A program made the translations under genes and the position numbers. This document shows positions 1 to 11,121 of a stretch of 64,000 nt of DNA, piece after piece (the stretch's first letter is position 1; each line of letters begins with the position of its first letter). The notes under the pieces were generated by a model. The model did no database searches and had not been told where the DNA came from. It saw only the letters and a list, made by a program, of their open reading frames with translations. Source of the stretch: Phytoseiulus persimilis (lineage: Eukaryota > Arthropoda > Arachnida > Mesostigmata > Phytoseiidae); NCBI GenBank assembly GCA_037576195.1, contig CM075103.1, forward strand, positions 4,836,001 through 4,900,000. Direction: 5' to 3'.

Positions 1-1961
1 GTCGAGCGTCAGGGGTCTTGAAACGTATGATGTTATTTACGGGATTCATAAATCGAGTTGGCCCAGTTCCAGATCACAAGCAGGATAAATAATTATGGAT
101 ATACAATCCCTCATCCCCTGAGAAAAACCATCACCCGATTGGAAGTCGGCTAACTTGATTGTCTCTTTGGGGTATCTCCTCATTGACAAAGTTCATTCAC
201 GAACGTGTTAGGAAATTCAGGATTGGCATCATGCTCTACCGGCGAGATCCGCGTTGCTAGAGGACACACCAGGAATATAGTGTAGCCGGAACGCGCGTAT
301 ACCCCAGCTTTCAGACGTGTCAAACCGTTTGGAGATCGGTTGAACGGCCGCGGCCATCGGACGATACTCATGAAGCATTCCGAATCGCGGAATTTGAGTT
401 CTCGATCAACGTATTAACTGAAATTTTGACGCCTTGTCTTTGCGTCAGGATTCTGTAATCGGAGGGTTTTTCCTGCCAAGCCTGGTCGCTACCTGGTACT
501 ACCGAGGTTCGACTCCCTGCTGGATTGAATCGAGGAAACTCTAGAGGCAAGCAGGCCACCTCAGTGGATTTCGTCGAGCTGGGCCTGCGATGAAGCTCGT
601 CTACAGAATATCTCCGATTGAATCTGTAATGCTCGTTCGAGATGGATCCACCTCAAATCGAACTGAGATTTCCCCTTCCCTCCCCGCGCTCCAGCCTCAC
701 TCATCGCGTTTTTCCGATCGCAAGAACGCCGTTTTTCCATTCGTGGGTCGAAACTGAACTCATTACTACTCGAATGTGTGACATACTCGGGGAAATGCGA
801 GACAGATAACTGAGAACTGCTAATAGCGACATATGTGTATCCACCATAAGGGTGGCTGGATTCTCCTTTGGAACGTTGCCTAGTCGAAACTCTAATTCAG
901 ATGCCATTTCGGAGTTCAGTCCGTTAGGGTTTGAAGCCCGATCTGTGGCAGTTTCTATTCATATTCCTCGTTCTCAGAAGTCAAATGTAGACGAACCACG
1001 GAGCTGCCCGTTCGGCGAACTTCCGCAACCGACAGGGAAGCTGCTTCCTGAGGAAGTATACACTATTCGGTGCATCCGACTATCCAGGCGGTGCTTCCAC
1101 TCCACCGTGTCTCGCAGCAACGTCTTGAGTCCGACCAGAGCGAAAATTCCAGCAACCCATGACTGTCCCGTTTATTCAATGAATAAGACGGGCGGGTTCT
1201 CTGTCGTCGTAGGTTCCTTAGGATATGCGTGAAGAAGTACCCCTCGATCATCAAAGTCATCCAGAACACTATAGTTCCCGAACCAGTGCAAATCGTCGTA
1301 TACAGCTCGGATAGAGATATCGCATCTGATTCGCTTTGTTCAAGCGGCTGAATCGAACGGTCTCGAGTCCGGCCGAGTTCATCGTTCTCAAGATGATTCG
1401 TATCTGTCGAGCTTCATGGAACTTCCGAAACTCGGAAGGTGACGGACAAACGTGATGGGCGACGCTTGGAGCGATCTTGCGTCTGGGCGCGAACAATTGC
1501 GAGCAGTAACCTTGTCAGTCATTCGAACAGTAGTTGCTCCTATGGAAAACGTGACGCCGACTGTTTTCTCCGAATCTCATTGCTCGAGGCTCTTGATTTG
1601 AGCTCTCTCGATGTCCATCGGAACAATGATGTAGGCGCGCCCCGTGTCGCTCCGATCTAAGGAGCTGAGAGAGGGTCGTTGTTTACAAACAAACCAACGT
1701 TGCTCGGCTTTGAGCGCAACCGAGAACTGAGACGACGTAAGACCTATTCTCAGTTTTCTCCTTCCGATCGCATCTCATATATCCGTAGATCATGAGTTCC
1801 GGAGTGAGATGAAGGAATGAGGAGTCGGTTAGCATCGACGATTACCGGAGGTCTCTCACACTGATGTGTCTCCCGTAACTCACCCCCTTTCTCGGAGTTC
1901 ATCCAGGATTCGACGGATTCAAGGTGTTCAAGCGAAGAATAAATTCCATAGGTCACTTGCA
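1..1961. other. Unassigned sequence upstream of GTF2H2
   Basis: No recognisable gene, RNA or repeat was found here. The longest open frames (for example plus 852-1232) begin at non-ATG codons, show no splice-site logic and resemble no family I know. The last few hundred bases should contain the GTF2H2 promoter and 5' UTR. I see no clear TATA box there, which would be usual for a housekeeping gene. Confidence 0.5.
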
Positions 1962-4188
1962 ATGGCGGACGACGATGAACAACAGGACGGTTACCGTTGG
2001 GAGTCGGAGTACGAGCGCACCTGGTAAGAGCTCCTAAATTCCTTGGAGAACATTGCCTAGAATACACGTCGGCCCTGCTTTCTATCGTCGATTCAGAAGT
2101 AACACTGGCTCAATGGACGCCCGGCAGTGAGTTCATGAATCATAGACAGGTTCATTCTTCTAGGGAAGCGATCCGAGAAGATGAGAGTGGTAATCTCCAA
2201 GCCAGTGTGCAGGAAATCGTTCACAAAACACGGCGACAGCAGTTGCTACTGCAGAAGAATGTTCGCCTCGGAATGGTAAGCTTCGTTCTGGGGTTCGATA
2301 GGGTTAAGAGAGGCTGTAGCCATGGGCGCAAGATGTTCGGGGGCGTCAGATTTTCGAGAACACGGCGAGTTTCGCAAACGGCAGATTTTCAACACAGCAG
2401 CTCCTTGAGGACTGTGGGTCATCTGAATCGTTCAGACCCTCGTCGATTTGCTGATAGACGCTCACCATGAGATTCGATTTAAAAGCATGCCAAAATCTCT
2501 ACGACGGAAATCTAGCTCAGCCTTGGAACGGTGATTTCATAAATCCGTCTCTGCTCATCGTCTTCCAGATGCGGCATTTGTATGTGGTGCTCGATCTCTC
2601 GGCCTCCATGAACAGCAACGATTTGCGACCCTCGCGAATCCAGTGCGTCTTGCATTTGTTGGAAGACTTCGTCGATCGTTTTTATGACGAGAATCCCATA
2701 TCGCAGCTGGCAATCATCGCAACATGTAACAAGCGAGCCGAAAAAGTGCGTTTTCTAGTGCTCATGTATAGAATCGACCTCTATCAGAAGGTCTATCCTC
2801 TCAGTCGACGATGGCGAGGATTCAGAAGTTCTGAGTGCTCTCCGTACCAGATTTCAGACCTCAGCGGTAACCCTCTCAAACACAAGGAAGGTTTGGCGAA
2901 GATAAAAGATAGGCTCCCGAGTGGAGAACCGAGCCTCCAGAACAGCATCAACATGGCCGCTGCCGTTTTACAGTGAGTACCGGTGAGGAAGTGTACCCTC
3001 GTCACTCTTTGTGTGAGAACACTTTATATGTGGAGTTTTACTCTGAGGCTAAGATTCATTTCGATTCTCCGATTCGCCGCTGTGTAGACACATGCCGGCT
3101 CACAGCAGCCGTGAAGTGGTGGTCCTCATGGGGAGTTTAACCACCTGTGATCCGACCGATATCAACGAAACCATCGAAGAAGCAAAGAAACTCGGTCTGC
3201 GGTGTTCGGTTATCGGGCTTGCCGCCGAGGTTTATGTGTGCCGTCAGCTAACACAAATCACCGGTACAGGGCTCCAAACGCTCTTTCAAGAGAGGATCAC
3301 TGCAATTTCTTTGATTTAACCAAGTCACAGAATTCGGGAATAGTTTGCTGCATCGAATTCAAATAATCCGAGGTTTAATTTTCTCACTCTAGGAGGAAGT
3401 TATCACATAGTTGTGGATGAGGAACATCTCCGCGAGCTCCTCGCGAATCATCTTTTGCCGCCGCCTGCGCAGAACAATATCGAGTGCTCGATGGTCAGGA
3501 TGGGATTCCCTTTCCACAAGAGCGACCAGCAAGACACGCCGGCGTTGTGCCAATGGTACGAACACCCAAAGGGACATTCGTTCCCGTCATGAGTCTCACT
3601 ACTTAATTCCATGAGATCTGAGGGAGGAAAAACTTTTCTACGGGATCTTGAGAGCGGACGCAAAAGACCAATGTTCCCCGTTGTCCATTCAAGCCATCTG
3701 GAGACCGCTACCGCGGAAACTGTGCACATCACGACTGGGGGATTCCTGTGCCCGCAGTGTAAATCCAAGTACTGTGAACTCCCTGCCGAGTGTAGGATCT
3801 GCGGCCTCACACTGGTATCGGCTCCACACCTGGCTAGAAGTTATCACCACCTCTTCCCAATGGACAATTTTAAGGAGACTCATCTCCTGAAAGGAAGCGT
3901 TCGGTGAGCCGACTGAGCTAGGTCATCGATATGGCTTTCGGTCCGAATGGTCGCGAGGATCCAGTCATGTGTATGATTTCACGGACCTTCCCCCTTGCCC
4001 CATCTGGTTCAGCTGATGCAAAGCTTACAATTTCCAGGAATTGCTTCTCTTGCCAGTGTGAAGTTGAAGGCCAGAACATGTACTCATGTGAGAAGTGTAA
4101 GGAAGACTTCTGTCTCGACTGCGATATTTTCATCCACGCAACTCTACACCTCTGCCCGGGTTGTGCTTGTAAACCTCAACTGAATTAG
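1962..4188 (+). CDS. GTF2H2: TFIIH subunit p44 (general transcription factor IIH subunit 2)
   Basis: Core TFIIH subunit (yeast Ssl1). It binds and stimulates the XPD helicase in transcription initiation and nucleotide excision repair, in the nucleus. Exons: 1962-2023, 2164-2275, 2569-2745, 2851-2972, 3088-3263, 3393-3555, 3694-3903, 4038-4188. All phases agree and give 390 residues, close to the roughly 395 of the human protein. The start is the ATG followed by [10 protein letters not shown], and YERTW / EDESGNL align with the human N-terminus. A von Willebrand A-like domain spans about residues 58-240 ([41 protein letters not shown]). A zinc-binding region follows ([33 protein letters not shown]). 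The C-terminal C4C4 RING-like module includes [18 protein letters not shown] and CPGC. The family assignment is secure. Boundaries were inferred by eye but are frame-consistent throughout. Confidence 0.96.
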
Positions 4189-4244
4189 TAAGTTCCCGGC
4201 AGACACACCGTGTAGAGCAAGTGTACATAAGGACTGTCTTCCAT

Positions 4245-4250
4245 AATAAA
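4245..4250 (+). terminator. Poly(A) signal of GTF2H2
   Basis: A canonical AATAAA lies 57 nt after the GTF2H2 stop codon. It implies a very short 3' UTR and supports the chosen end of the gene. Confidence 0.7.
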
Positions 4251-4409
4251 CGGGATGTGACTGTTCCCAACCGATCGCATGGAGTCGAACCCACCCACAT
4301 TGTTCTTATACGCTGACCCAGTCCCGAGCACCGGAATCCGTGCAAGCCGAGGAAGGGAAGAGCGGATGACAACGAAAAACGAAGTGAATTTGCCTCTGCA
4401 GGGAAGCCT

Positions 4410-4423
4410 CCCCCCCCCCCCCC
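4410..4423. repeat. Poly(C) tract
   Basis: An uninterrupted run of 14 C lies in the spacer between GTF2H2 and the convergent chemoreceptor gene. It is a simple homopolymer whose length may be affected by sequencing error. Confidence 0.8.
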
Positions 4424-5007
4424 TACCGATCGCCGGAAAAATTAATCGGTGTACGCCTCCAACTGAGGGAGAGGAGCGGCGGCGACTGCCACGGAGAATG
4501 AAAGTTCTTCGTTTGCTGGACGAACTTTTATTCGAGACGAGGGATCGATCGTTCATCACAAGGTCGTTCTTGAAAGACCATACTGACTCCATTACCAACG
4601 TAAGCGGGTCCGAAGCAAAATCAGCTCTCAGCGTGTCCGGAGTCTGCTTCAACGAAGACCTCTTCAGTTGGAAGACTCGGGGGGAAACGCATGATTGATC
4701 GTCCACTTCCTCAATGGACGGAGAATGGTGCGGCTTCTGGCGTCATCTATAAAGCTTTGCGGGAAGACAACGTCATTCGACGTAGCGGGTTCCTTGAATG
4801 TCTTGCGGTCGAAGTTGACTCTCAGTAAATGAGGAGCTCACATCCTGGAACAGCTGTACTCGAACCCAATATATCTCTGATCGGGTTGCAGCTTTGCGCG
4901 AATGTTCGATTCTTTGAGCGACTCGAACTTCACGAGGAGGGAGTAGTTTGACCTCGGGAACGTTCTCCTTTCTCGGTCCAAGAACTGCGAGGTCAGCCCC
5001 CGAAGAC

Positions 5008-7109
5008 CTAACACGTTCTCGTTGAGTTGCCCTTACAGAAATAATCCGCGAAACAAGGTCGGTACGATTTCACCTGAACGAGGATCACAGTGTAGGTCAC
5101 GACAGTACTGATGATCTGAAAAATAGATTTAGGGTAGTTGAAAGGCAAAAATTGTCGCGACTCGTCTTTTAATGCGTTAACACACCGAAACGATGAGCGA
5201 AAGGTCGACGGTGAAGAACCCCGATGCAGATATCCTCACGTCTTGGGACTGCCACATGATTATGAACATTCGAAGCTGGAAGAGTTTGATAGTTAGGATA
5301 TCCCGACAAGGCAACGAGAATCTCCCCGCTCCGCGCGAAACTCGACCCACAGAGAACGATACCTCATCCGTTCTTTGAGCGTCGCTCGGGAGAAACTTCG
5401 ATGAGCTCAACAGCTGAACCGGAACCTCGGCCTGAAGGGGGGAATCGTCCATATCAGATGGATGTTGTTGCAAGCCGGCCTTCCTCCGATCGTGGTTTTC
5501 GGTCAAATAAATACCGACCTTAGTTTTCATTCTGTGGATCTCGTAGGCTGACCAGAACAACAGAGCGAAGAAGAGCACGTTCGCGCTGATTGTGTGAATT
5601 TTGGTTTGCGAGATGTTGCCTTCGTCCATGTAGTGGATGTAGGCGGTGATGACGAGATTCAGAGTTGTGACCGAGAACTGACTGAAAACTCTGAAGCTCA
5701 GGAGCTGCTTGAAATCGCCGTAGAGTTTGAAGAGACGACGATATCGTTCCAGTAGGAGATCGGCGTCTTTCGTCAACCACCAACGCGTGTGAGGTGCTGA
5801 AGTGACCTAGGAAAAACCAGAAGCTCAGATCCTCGTCACCTAGAAATAGCTTCGTCTCCGAGGTTCAGATTTGTTCGATGAAAATCACGAGCATTGGCCA
5901 CACCACTCTGAGTTTTGAGTTCAAACTCCGGTTGATTTCCGTCAGGGTGCAAGCGGACTGAACGAGGACGAGAGAGGTGGCGTTCGCCACCGTGCTCATG
6001 CTGAACGCGGAGTAAAGCATGAAAGCGAACATGATCTCAGACGCAATCGGGAACCAGGATGTGTAGGGGCCGTAGAGGCTGCGGAATTCCTGCATGGTGG
6101 TGAATGATAGCGAAACGGCGAACACGGCGCAGTGGAGTAACATCGCTATCGTCATATGGGTCCAGATCAGACGTTTGGCGCGAGGGTTGTCTGAAAAACG
6201 CGAATAGCGTCCAAACTGTTGAAGAAACGCACCAATCGGAATCATGGATCCCCGGCAGAGACTACTGGCGCACCTAAGGCCGGGGTACTTCGCGGGAAAA
6301 AGTCACTCACCTCCGCATATGTCGACGTAGGCCCGCTCCATTTCCGTATAGTATCTCCTGCGCGTTTCATTGGTTATGCAAGTCACGATTTTCGAGAGCA
6401 CGGCGTTTGCGAACTGAGTGAGAATGCAGGCGAAGATCAGCCTCAGAGCCACTGAGTCGGTCGTGTGGCGATCGCTCGAGGTAACCTGGTTGAACTCCAA
6501 GAGATAAATTCTTAGCCGGGGAGTTGGTCAGCGCCCTGCAGCACCGACTGGTCGCTCACTATCGATACTTCGTCTTCACCGATTCCGGATCGAGTTCGAG
6601 ATGACTGACCTCTTGCAGCTGGGATGTGATGATGGCGAAGTGGTACATTCCGTAGAACGCGAGAACAGTGTGCACGATTGAGAAGACCGAGTACAGCCAA
6701 TAGCTACGGGGGAAATCGAGCCTTCTGCGATGAGTTTCCGTCCGAATGAAAGATTCCCAAAATGCTTTAGAAGTCTCACCACTTCGGTCGTCGGAACTTC
6801 CCTTCACGGTTCCGCACGAGGAATCCCACCGATGCGATGTACAGCATGCCGAAAAGAAAGTCCAAGCCCGGCAGATAAACTTTCTTCCTCTCCATGGAAG
6901 CGCGTCTTTTGTAATCCTCATAGTCCAAGGTCTGCGCAAACAGCAGTTCCGTGAGTTAGCTATCCGGGATTGTTCGAGACAACCGATGCACGGAGAGGAC
7001 GATACGGCGAGCTCGGACGGAACAGATCTCGGCGCGCTTGGAATGTCCCCCAAGGTGAGGAACTTGAAGAGAAACTCACCTCCATGGAGATCACGACCGC
7101 CTTGTTCAT
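5008..7109 (-). CDS. Gustatory receptor-like seven-transmembrane chemoreceptor
   Basis: Insect-type gustatory receptors are inverted seven-helix ligand-gated channels in sensory neuron membranes. Exons in transcript order: 7109-7080, 6931-6780, 6721-6580, 6485-6311, 6190 to about 5907, 5806-5363, 5275-5186, 5115-5008. They give a continuous frame of about 474 residues. Visible family features are a short N-terminus, hydrophobic helices (YWLYSVFSIVHTVLAF; IAMLLHCAVFAVSLSF; FSQFSVTTLNLVITAYI; ANVLFFALLFWSAYEI), a last loop, then SASGFFTVDLSLIVS and TYTVILVQ. The last two match the GFFxxxxSL and TYhhhhhQ signature of the C-terminal helix. The sixth exon encodes a Ser/Asp-rich loop. Weak points are the donor near 5907 (GTGGTG, non-consensus) and the AAG acceptor at 6721. 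The ligand is unknown. Arthropod Gr genes turn over rapidly, so no orthologue is claimed. Confidence 0.82.
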
Positions 7110-7699
7110 CCTATCCCGAGGATGTCTCGGAGGCGTCTGAATTCGCCCTGCTCTTGGAGCGCTGTCCAGAGCATCCTTCAAGTTTGATGAAGTCGCAATT
7201 TTTCAGTCGCAACGGCTTTCGTCGCTTCTTGGGCTGACGAAGCTCCATCACAGAATCTATTTTTGGGAGGTTTTGGAGGCTCTGCCAAGCAGTTCGTTCG
7301 GTGGAGCAGATAATTCGCTCTCTCGTCTTCATTTCGGTGTTCGAACGATCCCGATGCAGCCCCTCCGATGGAGACCGTAGGAATAAACTGAGAACGAAAA
7401 CCGACTCGCGTCCCTCGCCGGATCCAAATCGGAATGTCCGACCCCATGACAGATATTGGCGGAGCCTCGGACGAGTATCCTTCGACGTAACGAACTACAA
7501 TGGGAGCTACGCACGTTGGTGAATCGAAGCGGGCATATGATTGAAGCCAGATTGAAGTTCTGGTCGGGAGCGTCAGCTGGGGCCTTGCGAGGCGTATTAG
7601 GGTGACACTAATTGTCACGGACCGCTGCACCCAGAAAGTGTGCACACTCTCTCACTGGTAGGATGCGGGAGCACGGCAAGGTTGTGACCGATTGATACA

Positions 7700-7705
7700 T
7701 ATAAG
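7700..7705 (+). promoter_or_regulatory. Possible TATA box of the lipid-binding-type gene
   Basis: TATAAG lies about 40 bp before the ATG at 7742, which opens the likely signal-peptide exon. A start site in between would leave a very short 5' UTR. This rests on motif and spacing only. Confidence 0.3.
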
Positions 7706-7741
7706 CACTACATAGATTACCGTTAAACCGTCAAAAGCAAC

Positions 7742-10485
7742 ATGATTGCACGTGTAGCAATGAGTGCTCATGGATTCGTGGCCCTCGGTAAGCCCATATC
7801 ACTGGCAACAGCTATAGTCCTGCGATTCCTAGTGCTCTAGAGTACCGTGCAGCCGCGCCTGCTGGACTCACAACAGCGGCCGGAGTCCGGTGATGGCTGT
7901 ACTGGAGAGTTTTTCAGACGACGGAATCATCCTGATGTTGGGATATCAGTGGTGGATCACCGAAAACGCTCAAAATTTCCTTCGGCCTTGCACGAGAGCA
8001 AATGCCCTCGCCCAGATGTACGCGGTTCTCATCGAGAATCTTAGATCACGGGGGATGACCACTCGAAGCTTTTCCTCCAGCCCACCCCCGACCGGGGCTC
8101 CCGATTCGCCCTCGGCGAAGTGTCGTTTTGTGGAAGAGTTTCTCGAGTATTCAGAGAATCCAAATTCGATGCGTGTTTTCATCGGCTCATGACGAGAAAT
8201 CCGACGTCGTAACAAGTGTGGGCTGCCGTCTGATCTTTCTTAGACTCTTGGTAAGTCGGTTTTCACGTCTCAGGCTTCCTCGTCACGTCAACAGTGCATT
8301 CTCAGCCCGATAATGAAACACCTCGAGCCGAAATGCCGAACTTGTTCGCCAAAGTTGCAGAGGTGAGGTACAGCACGGACCCCTCCATCAACGCTTTCGT
8401 GGACAGGAAGATCGACAGGTGATCATGGTTTTCTGCTACCTTTCTGGTTTGGACACAAAATAGGTTCCGGGAATAGTCCGGAATAGTCCGTGTATCTGGA
8501 GTCATCCTTATTCTCGCTTCGCAGGTTCCTCGGTTCCGCCTGGTTCAAGGAGGGTATTGAGCCGCAGTACTACATGGGAAGTCCCGTGAACTCGAGCTCC
8601 TTCTTGTCCTGGTCTCACGTGACTGTTCGCGGACTCCTGTCGGGCTTCAAGAGAGACGGAGACGTCCTAGTCAGACGTGAGGGTTTTCATCCTAATCCCT
8701 TAACCGAAGTACGGCGGCTCCCTTCGAGTGTCGTCCAGCTGAGCGCTCACTTCGACTTTCTTTCTACAGCTGACGGTGCTCCTCAAAAGATCATAGCCAA
8801 TGTGACGCTGGGTCCCTGGAATAATCTGAGTCTGAGCGGTCAGTATCTAACGATTGCTAGAATCGCCGGATTCATCGAAGGAACCATGGAAAACGTCGAC
8901 GTCAGTCTCCTGATGCGGGGAGATCACGTGAATACTCCGTTGTTCACTTTGACTCTAGAGGACGTGAAAGTGAGTCAATTTGATGCTGCCCTAAACTTTT
9001 AAATGCCTCCGCTGACTAGGATAATCTGCTTCAATCACTCGAACCCCTCGGGATGGGAAACTGTCGAAATATAAGACGCGGTTCTGAATGAATCAGGATA
9101 ACAGAGATTTATTCTGCGAAACGCACAACGAAGTCTACCCTGTGGCTTCGGAACTCCTTCAGGTGCATTGGCGAGTTGAGAAACGTGTGGTGCGACTTGA
9201 CAAGAGGATTTACATTTTCCACGCTGTTGTGATCGGAGAACAGAGGCCAGGGTTGAAGAAGGTTGACCACTGCGATGAGAGATAATGAGTCGCCATCGGC
9301 CACGGCGCCAATCGCTGCATCCGTCTAGAGATGGTAGTAGAGGAATATGGAGAACACGATGATGTAGACAATGAGGAGAGTGACTAGCATTACCAGCTGC
9401 TTTCCTCGGCTCATCTTCCTAGGTGGCGAGCTTCCGTTCGCGTTGCGGCTCGAGAGTGGCTACGTGTGATCAACGACTGAACAGCAACACGAATGCACAG
9501 TGGACTGTTCAGGAATGCGACGCATCTCCACGGCAACGAATCGATCCGCTTTCTTCGAGAACATACACTTCCTTTCGAGAGGAATGCTTCGCATACTGAG
9601 GATTGTTTCCATCTGCACCGCAATTCATTGGCTACCTGTCCGACACTTCGTCCGGCGTCGGGGCAAACGCACAACGACAGGTCGAAATCCTCCTCCCCTC
9701 GACCCGATGGCGGATAATCAGGTTCGGCCTCGGGCTCGAGGGTGGAATTCTCCGAGCGATGCGTGCGTATGGTTCATGCTCGAAATGGGACGCTGGAATC
9801 GACACTCACGCCCTGGTGCGGAACCGATTCGCGGATCTGCACGGCCGAAACCTCTATTTAGGACCCGATTCGTATTTTCAGCGAAGATATTCCAATCTGT
9901 TTTGTGACCGGTCGGTAATCTGTTCGAACTTGAATTCGGGGCATTCTCAAAAGGCTGGGCCTCTGAGCTGTGTTCCGGAATTTTCAGCTTTCGTTGATAT
10001 TTCTTCACGCCGAAAGAGCAGTGAGTAAACCTCGCGAGCGTGACCTACAACCAAAGGAACGGGCGTTTCATGCTCGAACTCATTGGGCACCCATATTCAA
10101 AGTGCTTAGCTCAGGGGGCCGGTACCGCGTACCAGCGAGGGAAGAACGCAGGAGGGTACTCGAGCTAGTGTACTAAGATTAGTGCACAATCAATGGGCTC
10201 GATCTGGGATGAACCAGGCACTAGCAACTAGTTGGCGTGGAAAGCGAATCCCCACACACGTCCGCTTTCAACCTCCTTCGCCATTTTCAGGTTTCGATCC
10301 GGGGCCCGGTTCAAATCACGCAATTCACAGGCTTCTGGTGGTTCTCGAATCCAATGCGGCTCATCGCCAACATGGTTTTGCCTCGAATGTCGCAGGTAAT
10401 GGCCGTGCCGATTGAATCGAAGCTGAAGGAGTCCATCAGAGCTTTCTTGGATCACCCACAGACTCGTGCGCTCCTCAAATCTTGA
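7742..10485 (+). CDS. Probable secreted lipid-binding-type protein (JHBP/Der p 7-like fold suspected)
   Basis: Well-supported 3' exons are 8306-8418, 8525-8969 and 10291-10485, all in phase and encoding 250 residues that end QTRALLKS. A strong GTAAGT donor just before 8250 and the acceptor at 8305 define a short intron upstream. A plausible first exon is 7742-7787, with ATG, a hydrophobic leader and a GTAAGC donor. I could not join it to 8306 unambiguously; coding-looking sequence at about 7917-8050 (ALAQMYAVLIENLRSRG) may be part of the gene. The mature region alternates polar and hydrophobic residues (NVTLGPWNNLSLSGQY, TLTLEDVKVSIRGPVQIT) and ends in an amphipathic helix. This resembles group 7 mite allergens and JHBP/BPI-type lipid carriers, which hold hydrophobic ligands extracellularly. 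That is a pattern match, not proof. AATAAA at 10541 supports the 3' end. Confidence 0.68.
9109..9414 (-). CDS. Small antisense reading frame inside the last intron (hypothetical)
   Basis: From the ATG at 9414 the frame reads MSRGKQL, then a strongly hydrophobic stretch (VTLLIVYIIVFSIFLYYHL), then a TAG. The frame continues without shift after the TAG (TDAAIGAVADGDS... to FAE) and stops at 9109. The hydrophobic stretch is also a perfect short intron: GTAATG after codon 7, a pyrimidine-rich body and CTCTAG as acceptor. So it may be a two-exon gene of about 78 residues, a 26-residue membrane peptide, or chance. I do not recognise the protein. It lies wholly within the 8970-10290 intron of the lipid-binding-type gene. 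Confidence 0.25.
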
Positions 10486-10540
10486 GGAGCCGCTGTCGAA
10501 GCAACGAAGTTTCCTCTGCTAATGGGAGAATGTCTATTTT

Positions 10541-10546
10541 AATAAA
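10541..10546 (+). terminator. Poly(A) signal of the lipid-binding-type gene
   Basis: AATAAA lies 56 nt after the stop at 10485, the same spacing as in GTF2H2. It supports the position of the last exon. Confidence 0.65.
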
Positions 10547-10936
10547 GTTGTGCCACTCCGGAATACGAATCGCTTTCTCGATATTTTCCCACTGATCCCA
10601 GGCGCGAAACCCCACGCTGGTTCGAAAGCGAAACATTCCATCTGAATTCAGATGTTTTTTTGTCATTTTTTGAATGCGAAAGTCCAACGGTTTTCTGGTC
10701 TCGAATTGCGCGTCGTTGAACGCTCGTCGCCTCTTTCCACGCACTAAGGGAAAGCCGATCCGAGCGTTTCGTGGGAACGTGCGCGACGTCTACGGAAACT
10801 CTGTTTCGAACACGGAGTTTTCTTGCGGCGTTCATCTCCAAGCAACTTCTCGGGAGCTTCGTCGAGCTCTATATTTCGGAGCTGTTGGTACGGGAGAGAA
10901 AGAGGAAGGCCAGATTCCGACAATAGCTCGATTTGA

Positions 10937-11121
10937 ATGCAGCGCGGACTGTCAGACTCGGGGGGTCAGAGCTGGTGGCTCCGAGGCTGGCTGTTGTTGG
11001 TGGTGGTCGTCGTCTGCATCTGTCTCTCCGACTCGAGGACCCCCTCGCGGTCCCTCGAAATGTACACAACGCTCTCCACATCCCCTCTCGTGATCATCAT
11101 CTGCGTGTGCGGTACGATCAT
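10937..11121 (+). CDS. Possible first coding exon with a signal/anchor sequence
   Basis: An ATG opens a frame reading MQRGLSDSGG, then a very hydrophobic stretch (WLLLVVVVVCICL), a short Ser/Thr segment and a second hydrophobic run (LVIIICVC). The frame meets a GTACGA donor after 11112-11121 and would end in phase 1. It looks like the start of a secreted or membrane protein. I could not follow it convincingly to a next exon; an exon-like stretch at 18.6 kb on the same strand is one candidate. No family is recognised. Confidence 0.25.

Noticed and set aside
500..520. tRNA-like B box (GGTTCGACTCC)
   Set aside because: Flanking bases do not form a T-stem or acceptor stem and no matching A box lies upstream.
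4279..4698. Plus-strand 139-codon ATG frame after GTF2H2
   Set aside because: It spans the poly(C) tract, overlaps an equally long minus-strand frame and has no recognised motif. It lies downstream of the GTF2H2 poly(A) signal without its own evident promoter or signal.
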